Source: ZC4RG20 sp036381515 (GTDB lineage: Bacteria; Pseudomonadota; Gammaproteobacteria; Steroidobacterales; Rariloculaceae). Taken from it: a stretch of 64,000 nucleotides of DNA. Below are positions 33,109-40,247 of this stretch, piece by piece. Each line of letters begins with the position of its first letter. Positions within the stretch are counted from its first letter, which is position 1. The stretch covers positions 1 through 64,000 of the forward strand of contig DASVCR010000096.1 in assembly GCA_036381515.1 (NCBI GenBank). Direction: 5' to 3'. The notes beneath the pieces are model-generated. The model saw nothing but the letters and a program-made list of their open reading frames with translations. It was not told the DNA's origin and made no database searches. The position numbers were made by a program, and so were the translations under genes.

Positions 33109-34734
33109 CTAGCGGGCCGAGATCGCGTCGCGTATCACGGCGTCCGGTGGCGCGCTGCCCACGCGAGCCCGCCCGATCGCGTCGAGCAGCACGAGCTTCA
33201 GGCCCTTGCTGTCGGCCTTCTTGTCCTGCCGCATGAGCCGCAGCACGGCGTCCGCATCGACCGACGCGGTGACCGGGAGCCCACCCCGGACGAGCAAGGC
33301 GGAGATCCGGTCGCAGTCCGTCGGCGTGATCGCACCGAGCGCCGCCGACACCCGCGCGGCCATCATGATGCCGATCGCGACGGCCTCGCCGTGCAGCCAG
33401 CGCTCGTACCCGCCGAGCGCCTCGAGCGCATGCCCGAACGTGTGACCGAGATTGAGGAGCGCGCGCCGGCCGTGCTCCCGTTCGTCCTCGGCGACGATCT
33501 GCGCCTTGAGCTCGCAGCTTCGCCGGATCGCGAAGCGCAGCGCGTCCGCGTCGAGCGCCCGCAGCGCCTCCATGTTCGCCTCGAGCCACTCGAACAGCGC
33601 TTCGTCGAGGATCAGCCCGTACTTCACGACCTCGGCGAGCCCCGCCGACAGCTCGCGCGGCGGCAGCGTCTCGAGCGTGCCCGTATCCGCGAGCACGGCG
33701 ATCGGCTGGTAGAACGCGCCGATCATGTTCTTCGCGCGCGGATGATTGACGGCGGTCTTGCCGCCGACCGACGAGTCGACCTGCGCGAGCAGCGTCGTCG
33801 GCACCTGCACGAAGTCGATGCCGCGCTGATAGCACGCTGCCGCGAATCCGGCGACGTCTCCGACGACGCCGCCGCCGAGCGCGACGAGGCACGCATCGCG
33901 ATGGAACTCGGCGTCGACGAGCTCGTCGAGGATGCGCCCGAAGGTCGCGAGCGTCTTGTGCTGCTCCCCGTCCGGCAGGACGATCGTGCAAGTCTCCCGA
34001 TCCGCGAACGCGCGCCGGACGCGCTCGAGGTAGAGCGGCGCGACGACGTCGTTCGTCACGATCGCGACCTGCCGCGCGGACACGGTGCGGCGGAGAAGCT
34101 CCGCGTCGTCGAGCAGGCCGGCGCCGATATAGATGGGGTAGCTGCGCTCTCCGAGCGCGACCTCGAGGGTGTCCACGGCGACAGGTTCGCAAGGCGCCGT
34201 GCATTTATCAACGGGCTTCCCTCGTGTGAGCCGCTGCTTGAGTGCGGCGACGATACTTTTCACTTGCCGGCCGCTCGTGTCGATCGAGATGCACGCGATC
34301 TCCTCGTACAGCGGGCCGCGCTCCGCGGCGAGGCGCTCGAGCACGGCGCGCGGGTCGGCGGTCTCGAGCAGGGGCCTGTTGCGGTTGACCCGTGTGCGCT
34401 TGAGCTGATCCTCGATCGAGGTCTTCAGGTAGATCACGACGCCGGTGCTCGCGAGGCGCCGGCGCGTCGAGGGGTCGAGCACCGCGCCGCCGCCGGTCGC
34501 GACGACGACGCCCGTGTAGCTCGTGAGCTCGGCGAGGCATTCGCGCTCGCGCTCGCGGAATTTCGCCTCGCCCTCCTTCTCGAAGATGAACGGGATGTCG
34601 ACGCCGGTGCGTCGCTCGATCTCGGCGTCGCTGTCGTAGAAGCGGCGTCCCAAAGCCTTCGCGAGCTCGCGGCCGACCGCGGTCTTGCCGGAGCCCATCG
34701 GCCCGATCAGGTAGAGATTGTCGGTGGTCTTCAA
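33109..34734 (-). CDS. aroKB: Fused shikimate kinase/3-dehydroquinate synthase
   Basis: One uninterrupted frame encodes both enzymes. The kinase covers about residues 1-175 (LYLIGPMGSGKTAVGREL P-loop, DSDAEIERR, VATGGGAVLD, NRNRPLL). A linker of about 20 residues (RLTRGKPVDKCTAPCEPVAV) joins it to dehydroquinate synthase (residues about 195-541: LPDGEQHKTLATF, LGGGVVGDVAGFAAACYQRG, STLLAQVDSSVGGKTAVN-like loop, NLGHTFGHALE). The two act at steps 5 and 2 of the shikimate pathway. In most relatives aroK and aroB are adjacent but separate; fusions called AroKB are known. TTG 34734 is preferred because an upstream TTG at 34791 lies inside the pilQ terminator. An internal GTG near 34177 could also give free AroB. 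Confidence 0.85.
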   Translation of the reverse strand: MKTTDNLYLIGPMGSGKTAVGRELAKALGRRFYDSDAEIERRTGVDIPFIFEKEGEAKFRERERECLAELTSYTGVVVATGGGAVLDPSTRRRLASTGVVIYLKTSIEDQLKRTRVNRNRPLLETADPRAVLERLAAERGPLYEEIACISIDTSGRQVKSIVAALKQRLTRGKPVDKCTAPCEPVAVDTLEVALGERSYPIYIGAGLLDDAELLRRTVSARQVAIVTNDVVAPLYLERVRRAFADRETCTIVLPDGEQHKTLATFGRILDELVDAEFHRDACLVALGGGVVGDVAGFAAACYQRGIDFVQVPTTLLAQVDSSVGGKTAVNHPRAKNMIGAFYQPIAVLADTGTLETLPPRELSAGLAEVVKYGLILDEALFEWLEANMEALRALDADALRFAIRRSCELKAQIVAEDEREHGRRALLNLGHTFGHALEALGGYERWLHGEAVAIGIMMAARVSAALGAITPTDCDRISALLVRGGLPVTASVDADAVLRLMRQDKKADSKGLKLVLLDAIGRARVGSAPPDAVIRDAISAR

Positions 34735-34770
34735 CGTGCGTGCCGTCTCGAGAACGGCGCACAGACTGTC

Positions 34771-34805
34771 AAAAGGCGAGGGCCGGCGCAATGGCCGGCC
34801 CTCGC
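34771..34805 (-). terminator. Intrinsic terminator after pilQ
   Basis: Arms 34805-34794 and 34787-34776 are a perfect 12-base complement (GCGAGGGCCGGC) with a 6-base loop, followed in the pilQ direction by C then four T. It lies 41 bases after the pilQ stop and separates pilMNOPQ from aroKB. The TTGACA that follows at about 34773-34768 could be a -35 for aroKB, but no good -10 follows it. Confidence 0.82.
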
Positions 34806-34845
34806 GGTTTCGCCCGCATCTCGGCGGGCCGACGATGTCGGCGCG

Positions 34846-37041
34846 TCAGAGCCGCGCGCCCTCCCGCAGGAGCCGCGGCGTCACGAAGATCAGGAGCTCC
34901 GCATTGTCGTTGACGCGCTCCCGGCTGCGGAACAGGTAGCCGAGCCCGGGGATGTCTCCGAGCACCGGCACCTTCGTCACCGTGTCGCGGTTCTCCGTCT
35001 CGTAGATGCCGCCGAGGACGACCGTCTCGCCGTCGTTGACGATCGTCGTCGTCACGATCGAGCGGGTGTCGATGCTCGGCACGAGACCGCCGGTCGCGCT
35101 CGGCACGACCTCGCCGACCGAATCCTTCGTCACGACGAGGTCCATGATGATGCGGTCGTCCGGCGTGATCTGCGGGGTCACCGTCAGGCTCAGCACCGCC
35201 TCCTTGAACTGCGTGGTCGTCGCGCCGCTCGACGCGGACTCCTGATACGGGATCTCGACACCCTGCTCGATGCGGGCCTCCTTCTGGTTGGCCGTGATCA
35301 CGCGCGGAGTCGAAATGATCTCGCCCTTACCCTCGGCCTGCAGCGCCGACAGCTCGAGGTCGACGAGGTAATCCGCATTGAGGATCGCGAGCGCGAACGA
35401 GCCGGCCGGGTTCGCGACCGGCAGGTTCACGTTGTAGCGCTGAGCGCCGGGGCCGATCGTGACCGGGAAGGGGTTGCCGGTCGCCTGAATGTTGTCCAGC
35501 GCCGAGCTCACGATCGTGTCCGAGCCCGCGGCCGTGCCGGTCAGCGAGACGAGCCCGTCGTTGCCGCGATCGCCGACGACCGTCGTGCCGAAGCGCACGC
35601 CCAGGTTGCGCGTGTAGTCGTCGTTCACGATCACGATGCGCGACTCGATCAGCACCTGGCGGACCGGGATGTCGAGCGTCGCGACGAGCCGGCGGATGTC
35701 GCCGAGGCGGTCCGCCGTGTCCTGCACGAGCAGGGTGTTCGTCCGTTCGTCGACCGCGACGCTGCCTCGCGGCGAGATCAGCGCGTTCGTCGAGCCGCCG
35801 CCGCGAATCAGGTTCGCGAGCTCGGACGCCTTCGCATAGTTGACCTGGATGAACTCGGTGCGCAGCGGCTCGAGCTCCTGGATCGCGCGCTGCGCCTGCA
35901 GCGCGGCCTGCTCGCGCGCAGCGATCTCCTGGGCCGGCGCGACGATCATCACGTTGCCGTTGCGCCGCATGTCGAGACCCTTCGTCGTCATCAGGATGTC
36001 GAGGGCCTGGTCCCACGGCACGTTCTGCAGGCGCAGCGTGACGCTCCCCTGCACTGTGTCGCTGACGACGATGTTGAGGCCGCTCGTCTCGGCGAGGAGC
36101 TGCAGGACCGCGCGGGTCTCGATGTCCTGGAAGTTCAGCGTGAGACGCTCGCCGACGTACTCCTTGTCGCTGTCGAACACGCCCGGCGCCGACTCCTGCT
36201 CGACGGGCGGCTTCAGCTCGAGCGTGAACACGTTGTCCGACTGATAGGCGACCTGCTCGTACGGCGACGACGCGGATACGACGAGGCGTGCGTCCCGATC
36301 GGCGCGGACGGCATCGACCACTGCCACCGGCGTCGCGAAGTCGGTCACGTCGAGGCGGCGCATCAGCTCCGCCGGCAGCGCCGTGTCGCGGAACTCGACG
36401 ACGATGCGCCCGCCCTCCTCGCGCAGGTCGACCGTCGTGCGCGGATCGCTGAGCTCGACGACGACCTGGCCGGCACCGTCCGGGCCGCGGCGGAAGTCGA
36501 TGTTCTCGATCGAGCGCGGACCGGACACGGCGGCGCTCCTCGGCAGGACGCCCATCGCGCTGCTCGCGGGCTGTCCCGCGAACGTCGACGCCTGCGTGGC
36601 CGACGCGCTCTGGCCGAGCACGACGTACACGGTATTGCCCTCGACGCGCGTGTCATACGGCACCATCGCGTTCAGGTTCAGCACGACCCGCGTGCGGCCG
36701 TCCGCCTCGGCGGACTGGATGCTGCGCAACGGGCCGAGGTTCACGTCCTGGCGCCGCGACGTCGCGAGCGCCGTGTCCGGCAGGGTGATCGAGATGCGGG
36801 CGGGATCGTCGATCGTGAAGCTCTGCGGCTGCGGTGCAGGGCCGTCGGTCTGGAGCCGGAGCTCGAGCCGCTGCCCCGTCAGCGGCTGAACGTCGATCGC
36901 GCGAAGCGACCGCTGGGCGTCGCCTTGCGCCGCCGCGGTCCCGGCGACGATCAGCGCCGCGGCCGCACATGCGAGCCGCGCGATGCCTTTACGGACCGCA
37001 CCGAACACCCATCCCTGTCGAACACGTGCTGGCATACACAT
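34846..37041 (-). CDS. pilQ: Type IV pilus secretin PilQ
   Basis: This 731-residue protein has a signal peptide (ACAAAALIVAGTAAAQG), two AMIN-type peptidoglycan-binding regions (about residues 45-330), an STN/N0 domain (YVGERLTLNFQDIETRAVLQLLAETSGLN), a secretin N1 domain and the C-terminal secretin barrel (VPVLGDIPGLGYLFRSRE). It forms the outer-membrane gate for the pilus. ATG 37041 is chosen because GGGAG lies eight bases upstream; ATG 37035 is the alternative. It is the last gene of pilMNOPQ and ends at an intrinsic terminator. Confidence 0.95.
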   Translation of the reverse strand: MCMPARVRQGWVFGAVRKGIARLACAAAALIVAGTAAAQGDAQRSLRAIDVQPLTGQRLELRLQTDGPAPQPQSFTIDDPARISITLPDTALATSRRQDVNLGPLRSIQSAEADGRTRVVLNLNAMVPYDTRVEGNTVYVVLGQSASATQASTFAGQPASSAMGVLPRSAAVSGPRSIENIDFRRGPDGAGQVVVELSDPRTTVDLREEGGRIVVEFRDTALPAELMRRLDVTDFATPVAVVDAVRADRDARLVVSASSPYEQVAYQSDNVFTLELKPPVEQESAPGVFDSDKEYVGERLTLNFQDIETRAVLQLLAETSGLNIVVSDTVQGSVTLRLQNVPWDQALDILMTTKGLDMRRNGNVMIVAPAQEIAAREQAALQAQRAIQELEPLRTEFIQVNYAKASELANLIRGGGSTNALISPRGSVAVDERTNTLLVQDTADRLGDIRRLVATLDIPVRQVLIESRIVIVNDDYTRNLGVRFGTTVVGDRGNDGLVSLTGTAAGSDTIVSSALDNIQATGNPFPVTIGPGAQRYNVNLPVANPAGSFALAILNADYLVDLELSALQAEGKGEIISTPRVITANQKEARIEQGVEIPYQESASSGATTTQFKEAVLSLTVTPQITPDDRIIMDLVVTKDSVGEVVPSATGGLVPSIDTRSIVTTTIVNDGETVVLGGIYETENRDTVTKVPVLGDIPGLGYLFRSRERVNDNAELLIFVTPRLLREGARL

Positions 37042-37073
37042 AAGGTTCACTCCCACTAAACCGTTGCGGCGCG

Positions 37074-37604
37074 TCAGTCTCTGAGCGAGACGGCCGCCGG
37101 ACGCTCCAGATATCCCCCGAGCCCGTCCGGAATGATTTCGACCAGGGCGATCTGGTTTTCCGTGATCGACAGGATCCGCCCGTAGTTCTGACCCATGTGG
37201 TTGCCCACCCGAACGCGGTGGATCAACCCGTCGCTGTCCTGCACGAGGCCGAATCGCGTGCCGCCCTGCTCGAGCGTGCCGACCATGCGCAGCGTGTCGA
37301 GCGAGAAGCGCTCGAGAAACTCGCGCGGCCGATTCGGATCGGGCCCCGGGACGGCGTTCGGATTGCTGGCTCTTTGCGTGGGCTGATCGGGCATGAACGG
37401 ACTGCGCCGGTTGCCGGGCTCGTACGTGAACGTCGGCGCCGGTCGGATCTGCGGCAGCGGCTCGATGCGTCCGCCGGGCCGCGCTTTCATCTGATCGATC
37501 CAGGCGCGCAGGTCGTCGTTGCCGCCCGAGCATCCCGCGAGGCCGATGATCGCGGCCGCGAAGATCAGCATTCTGTTGAAGGCGACGCGTTGCATCGACA
37601 TCAT
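37074..37604 (-). CDS. pilP: Type IV pilus lipoprotein PilP
   Basis: This 176-residue protein has a lipoprotein signal (MLIFAAAIIGLAGCSGG) with lipobox LAGC. A low-complexity linker follows, then the beta-domain that contacts PilQ (LDTLRMVGTLEQGGTRFGLVQDSDGLIHRVRVG, LVEIIPDGLGGYLERP). It links the PilNO inner-membrane complex to the secretin. The ATG at 37604 overlaps the pilO stop; an AGAGGA ribosome site lies nine bases upstream. Confidence 0.94.
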   Translation of the reverse strand: MMSMQRVAFNRMLIFAAAIIGLAGCSGGNDDLRAWIDQMKARPGGRIEPLPQIRPAPTFTYEPGNRRSPFMPDQPTQRASNPNAVPGPDPNRPREFLERFSLDTLRMVGTLEQGGTRFGLVQDSDGLIHRVRVGNHMGQNYGRILSITENQIALVEIIPDGLGGYLERPAAVSLRD

Positions 37605-38203
37605 CCCGCCGAATCCTCTTCCAGATAGCGATACGTCTTCGCCGTGACGTCGAGCGTCAGCTCGTCGTACGAATTTTGCGTCGCCGGCGTGATCGTGATG
37701 TCGTGCAGCGTCACGATTCTCGGCAGAGCCGCGATGCCGGAGACGAAATTCCCGAGCTCGTGGTAGCTGCCGGTCAGCCGGATCTTGATCGGCAGCTCCG
37801 CGTAGAAGTCCTTCTGGATCTCGCCGAGGGGCTGGAACAGCTTCTCCTCGAGGCCCGCGCCGAGCCCCGTCTGGGAGATGTCGACCAGCAGGCTCGGCAC
37901 CTCCGTCTTGCCGGGAAGCTGCCGCAGCATCGTGCCGAACGAGCGCTCGATCTCGGCGAGCTGCTCCTTGTAGGCGTCGAAGTTCGCGGCCTTGCGCTGC
38001 TTCTGATCGAACGTCGCGCGCAGCTCCTGCTCCTCGAGCTTCGCCTTGTCGAGGATGGGCATCTCCGCCTTGACGACGAACTGCCAGATCCCGAGACCCA
38101 CGACGAGCGCGAACGTGAGCACGACGGCGCCGATCCGGAAAGGCAGCGGCCAGCGGCCGGGGTCGTTGGTGTCGAGGGATCGAAGTTGCTCGAAGAAGTT
38201 CAT
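37601..38203 (-). CDS. pilO: Type IV pilus inner-membrane protein PilO
   Basis: This 200-residue bitopic protein has a transmembrane helix at about residues 25-45 (IGAVVLTFALVVGLGIWQFV). A coiled coil follows (LDKAKLEEQELRATFDQKQR), then a ferredoxin-like periplasmic domain (LPIKIRLTGSYHELGNFVSGI, RIVTLHDITITP). It pairs with PilN. It overlaps both pilN and pilP by four bases. Confidence 0.95.
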   Translation of the reverse strand: MNFFEQLRSLDTNDPGRWPLPFRIGAVVLTFALVVGLGIWQFVVKAEMPILDKAKLEEQELRATFDQKQRKAANFDAYKEQLAEIERSFGTMLRQLPGKTEVPSLLVDISQTGLGAGLEEKLFQPLGEIQKDFYAELPIKIRLTGSYHELGNFVSGIAALPRIVTLHDITITPATQNSYDELTLDVTAKTYRYLEEDSAG

Positions 38204-38766
38204 GGCGCCTCCTCGAGGTGCTCGGCCATCGGAACCTGCTGGGCGTACAGGGTGAAACGGGAGTTGCGCCCGGGGCCGGCCTCACGCGTCTCGACGACGT
38301 CGAGCGCGGGGTCCCGCAGCCAGTCGGAGCCGTCGATGTTGCGCATGAACGCGGAGACGCGCGTGCTCGACTGCGCCTCGCCCTTGATCTGGATGCGCTG
38401 GCCCGTCTGCCGGACCTCGGTCAGATGCACGCCCTCGGGCAACGTCGCGACGAGCTCGTCGAAGAGATGCACGACCTCCGGGCGGGAGCGCTGGAGCTGC
38501 TCGATGATTTCCATGCGCGCGAGCAGCCTGTTCTTCTGCGTCTCGAGGCTCGAGATTTCCGCGATCTGCTGGTCGAGCAGCTTGATCTCGGCCCGCAGGA
38601 TCTCGTTCCGTTCACGCTGGTTCGCGATCCAGCCCTGCACGGTCAGCTTCGAAAGGTAAACGACGCCGAAGCCGACGATGAGCGCGCCGAGCATCGCCGT
38701 CATGAACTCCTTCTTGCGCTTCTGGCGCAGCTCCTCGCGCCATGGGAGAAGATTGATTCTCGGCAT
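38200..38766 (-). CDS. pilN: Type IV pilus inner-membrane protein PilN
   Basis: This 188-residue protein starts with the PilM-binding motif INLLPWREELR, followed by a transmembrane helix (MLGALIVGFGVVYLSKL), a coiled coil (EIKLLDQQIAEISSLETQKNR) and a periplasmic domain (LPEGVHLTEVRQTGQRIQIKGEA). The N-terminal peptide inserts into PilM in the cytoplasm. It starts one base after the pilM stop. Confidence 0.95.
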   Translation of the reverse strand: MPRINLLPWREELRQKRKKEFMTAMLGALIVGFGVVYLSKLTVQGWIANQRERNEILRAEIKLLDQQIAEISSLETQKNRLLARMEIIEQLQRSRPEVVHLFDELVATLPEGVHLTEVRQTGQRIQIKGEAQSSTRVSAFMRNIDGSDWLRDPALDVVETREAGPGRNSRFTLYAQQVPMAEHLEEAP

Positions 38767-38767
38767 A

Positions 38768-39829
38768 TCAGTCGAAGCTCCGTAAGGCGAGGCCGCAAGC
38801 GGTAAGCAGCGCCGTGGCGTCCTTCTCGACGCCTTGAGAGCGGGCGCGCGAGGACAGCTTCATCTGCCCGAGCGGGTCGCCGATCTCGGTCGGGATGCCG
38901 ACGCGGCTGCCGATGACGTCGGCGACGCCCGGGATGTTCGCGCATCCGCCGCAGACGAGGATTTGATCGGGCTGCTCGCGTCCGCTGCCGGACGCGAGGA
39001 AAAACTGCAGGGAACGGCTGACCTGCTGCGACATGTCGTCGATGAAGGCGTCGAGCACCTCCGGCTGGTAGTTGCTCGGCAAGCCGCCCTCCTTCTTCGC
39101 GCGTCCGGCGTCCTCCATGCTGAGGCCGTACGTGCGCATGATCTCCTCGGTCAGGAGCTGACCGCCGAAGGCGAAGTCCCGCGTGTAGATCACCTTGAGG
39201 TCTTTCAGCACGCTGAACGTCGTCGTGCTGGCGCCGAAATCGACGATCGCGATGTACCTGTCGGCGCCGCCGTCGGGCATCTGGTGGGTCAGGAGCTGGC
39301 ACGCGTTCTCGACGGCGAAAGCCTCGACGTCGACTACGCGGGCGACGAGACCGGCGGCCTCGACCGCCGCCTGCCGCTGCTCGACGTTCTCGGTACGGGT
39401 CGCGACGAGCAGCACGTCGAGCATGTCCGGGTCGCGCTCGCTCTCGCCGATCACCTCGAAGTCGAAGCTGACCTCCTCCATCGGGAACGGGATGAACTGG
39501 TCCGCCTGCAGCTCCACCTGACCTTCCAGCTCCGCCTCGCTCAAATTCTTCGGCATCTGGATGATCTTCGTGATGGCGGCGTCGCCGCTGATCGCGACGG
39601 CCGCCTCGCGCGACTTCGTGCCGGAGCGCTTGACGGCGCGCCGCACCGCCTCGCCGACCGCTTCGGCATCGACGATTGCCTTCTCGTTGATGGAGTTCGG
39701 CGGCGTCGGCTCGGCCGCGTAGGATTCGACGCGATATCCGCGGCCGTTCTCGACGAGCTCGATGAGCTTCACCGACGACGTCGTTATGTCAAGCCCCAGC
39801 AACGTCTTACTTTTGCGCCTCGACAACAC
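38768..39829 (-). CDS. pilM: Type IV pilus actin-like ATPase PilM
   Basis: This 353-residue protein has an FtsA-like actin fold. The first phosphate loop is LLGLDITTSSVKLIEL, the second is IAIVDFGASTTTFSVL, and the adenosine motif is ILVCGGCANIPGVADVI. It sits on the cytoplasmic face and binds the PilN tail. The start is GTG 39829, preceded by AAGGA seven bases upstream. As first gene of pilMNOPQ it is divergent from mrcA, a conserved arrangement, across a 418-base gap carrying the riboswitch and a CRP-like site. Confidence 0.95.
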   Translation of the reverse strand: MLSRRKSKTLLGLDITTSSVKLIELVENGRGYRVESYAAEPTPPNSINEKAIVDAEAVGEAVRRAVKRSGTKSREAAVAISGDAAITKIIQMPKNLSEAELEGQVELQADQFIPFPMEEVSFDFEVIGESERDPDMLDVLLVATRTENVEQRQAAVEAAGLVARVVDVEAFAVENACQLLTHQMPDGGADRYIAIVDFGASTTTFSVLKDLKVIYTRDFAFGGQLLTEEIMRTYGLSMEDAGRAKKEGGLPSNYQPEVLDAFIDDMSQQVSRSLQFFLASGSGREQPDQILVCGGCANIPGVADVIGSRVGIPTEIGDPLGQMKLSSRARSQGVEKDATALLTACGLALRSFD

Positions 39830-39860
39830 AAAATTTCCTTTCCAACGCAGCAGGTTGGGT

Positions 39861-39870
39861 TAGAATTCTA
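39861..39870 (-). promoter_or_regulatory. Candidate proximal -10 for pilM
   Basis: The palindrome TAGAATTCTA contains TAGAAT (5 of 6 to TATAAT) on the minus strand at 39870-39865, about 32 bases before the pilM start. No good -35 lies at the right distance, so activation by a bound regulator would be needed; a CRP-like palindrome is centred about 73 bases upstream of the implied start. Confidence 0.4.
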
Positions 39871-39923
39871 GTGAGCGCCCAGAGCTAGCCGATTTGACTG
39901 TATCCCACATCTCTTCGGTAGCG

Positions 39924-39939
39924 CGTGATACGCATCACG
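39924..39939. promoter_or_regulatory. CRP/Vfr/Clp-type binding palindrome
   Basis: CGTGATACGCATCACG matches the CRP-family consensus TGTGA-N6-TCACA at 8 of 10 specified bases, with the two mismatches placed symmetrically. It lies in the mrcA-pilM gap. Vfr, the Pseudomonas CRP homologue, controls twitching genes, and Clp is the Xanthomonas homologue that responds to cyclic-di-GMP, so control of pilM is reasonable. The regulator itself is not encoded here. Confidence 0.5.
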
Positions 39940-40096
39940 AATACAGGGATTGGCGTATGCTCCCTCCCCTCGGGCGCTTCGATGCCGGCGAAGCGCCGCG
40001 TCGGCCGGCAGGCGTCACGTACGGATCTACGAGGCGAGTTCGTCATGCACGACTGGCGAAGCAGCAACGAGATCGGGGCAGCGGCTGTTCACCTGC

Positions 40097-40195
40097 GTCG
40101 GCAGCCCCGCTATCCTAGGCTTCGCGGCCCTGAATCCGCCCTCAGACCGGGGGCTTCGAGTTCCCACCTCTCGGTAGGTTTGCCCATCGGCCGCG
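40097..40195 (-). ncRNA. Cyclic-di-GMP-I (GEMM) riboswitch candidate upstream of pilM
   Basis: Read on the minus strand, the order of conserved GEMM elements is present. GGGCAAACC (40185-40177) is followed by a 6-bp stem CCUACC/GGUGGG capped by a GAGA GNRA loop. Next comes GGGAACUCGAAGCC, which corresponds to the family GGGACGCAAAGCC with changes in its centre, and then a P3 stem starting CCGGUCUGA. The element ends UAGGAUAGCGGGGCUGCCGA, matching the 3' segment of the Vibrio Vc2 riboswitch (UAGGUAGCGGGGUUACCGA) closely. A P1 stem forms between 40197-40190 and 40104-40097. Downstream on the same strand is pilM, 268 bases away. No terminator was seen in between, so the expression platform is unclear. 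Confidence 0.78.
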
Positions 40196-40224
40196 ACTAT
40201 GCACAAAGGCCTTGGGCATGGCAA
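40196..40224 (-). promoter_or_regulatory. Predicted promoter of the riboswitch transcript
   Basis: A -35 TTGCCA (40224-40219) and a -10 CATAGT (40201-40196) are spaced by 17 bases and point toward pilM. Transcription would begin near 40189, right at the 5' edge of the riboswitch, as expected for a 5' leader aptamer. Confidence 0.55.
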
Positions 40225-40247
40225 GGGCGCACAATGCACATTCTGCG

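Larger units (their letters stand above)
39830..40247. other. Regulatory region between pilM and mrcA
   Basis: These 418 bases hold no supported protein gene. They contain the riboswitch promoter, the GEMM-like aptamer, a GC-rich inverted repeat (TGCCGGC at about 40008-40002 with GCCGGCA at about 39988-39982), the CRP-like palindrome and a TAGAAT -10. A 53-codon minus-strand ORF (about 40046-39885, starting MTNSPRRSVRDA) is open here, but it has no ribosome site and overlaps the palindrome. Confidence 0.6.

Noticed and set aside
34735..34791. Upstream TTG start adding 19 residues to AroKB
   Set aside because: The start codon would lie inside the pilQ terminator hairpin, and the added residues do not resemble shikimate kinase N-termini.
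33004..37059. A 1351-codon plus-strand open frame opposite aroKB and pilQ
   Set aside because: It is the antisense shadow of two well-identified genes. In high-GC DNA the complementary frames stay open, and the product is Arg/Asp/Ala-rich with no domain pattern.
39885..40046. 53-codon minus-strand ORF between the riboswitch and pilM
   Set aside because: No ribosome site, unusual composition, and it runs through the CRP-like palindrome; more likely untranslated leader.
40097..40195. 6S RNA as an alternative for the structured region upstream of mrcA
   Set aside because: The long-rod secondary structure with a central bubble is not seen, whereas the ordered GEMM motifs are present on the minus strand.
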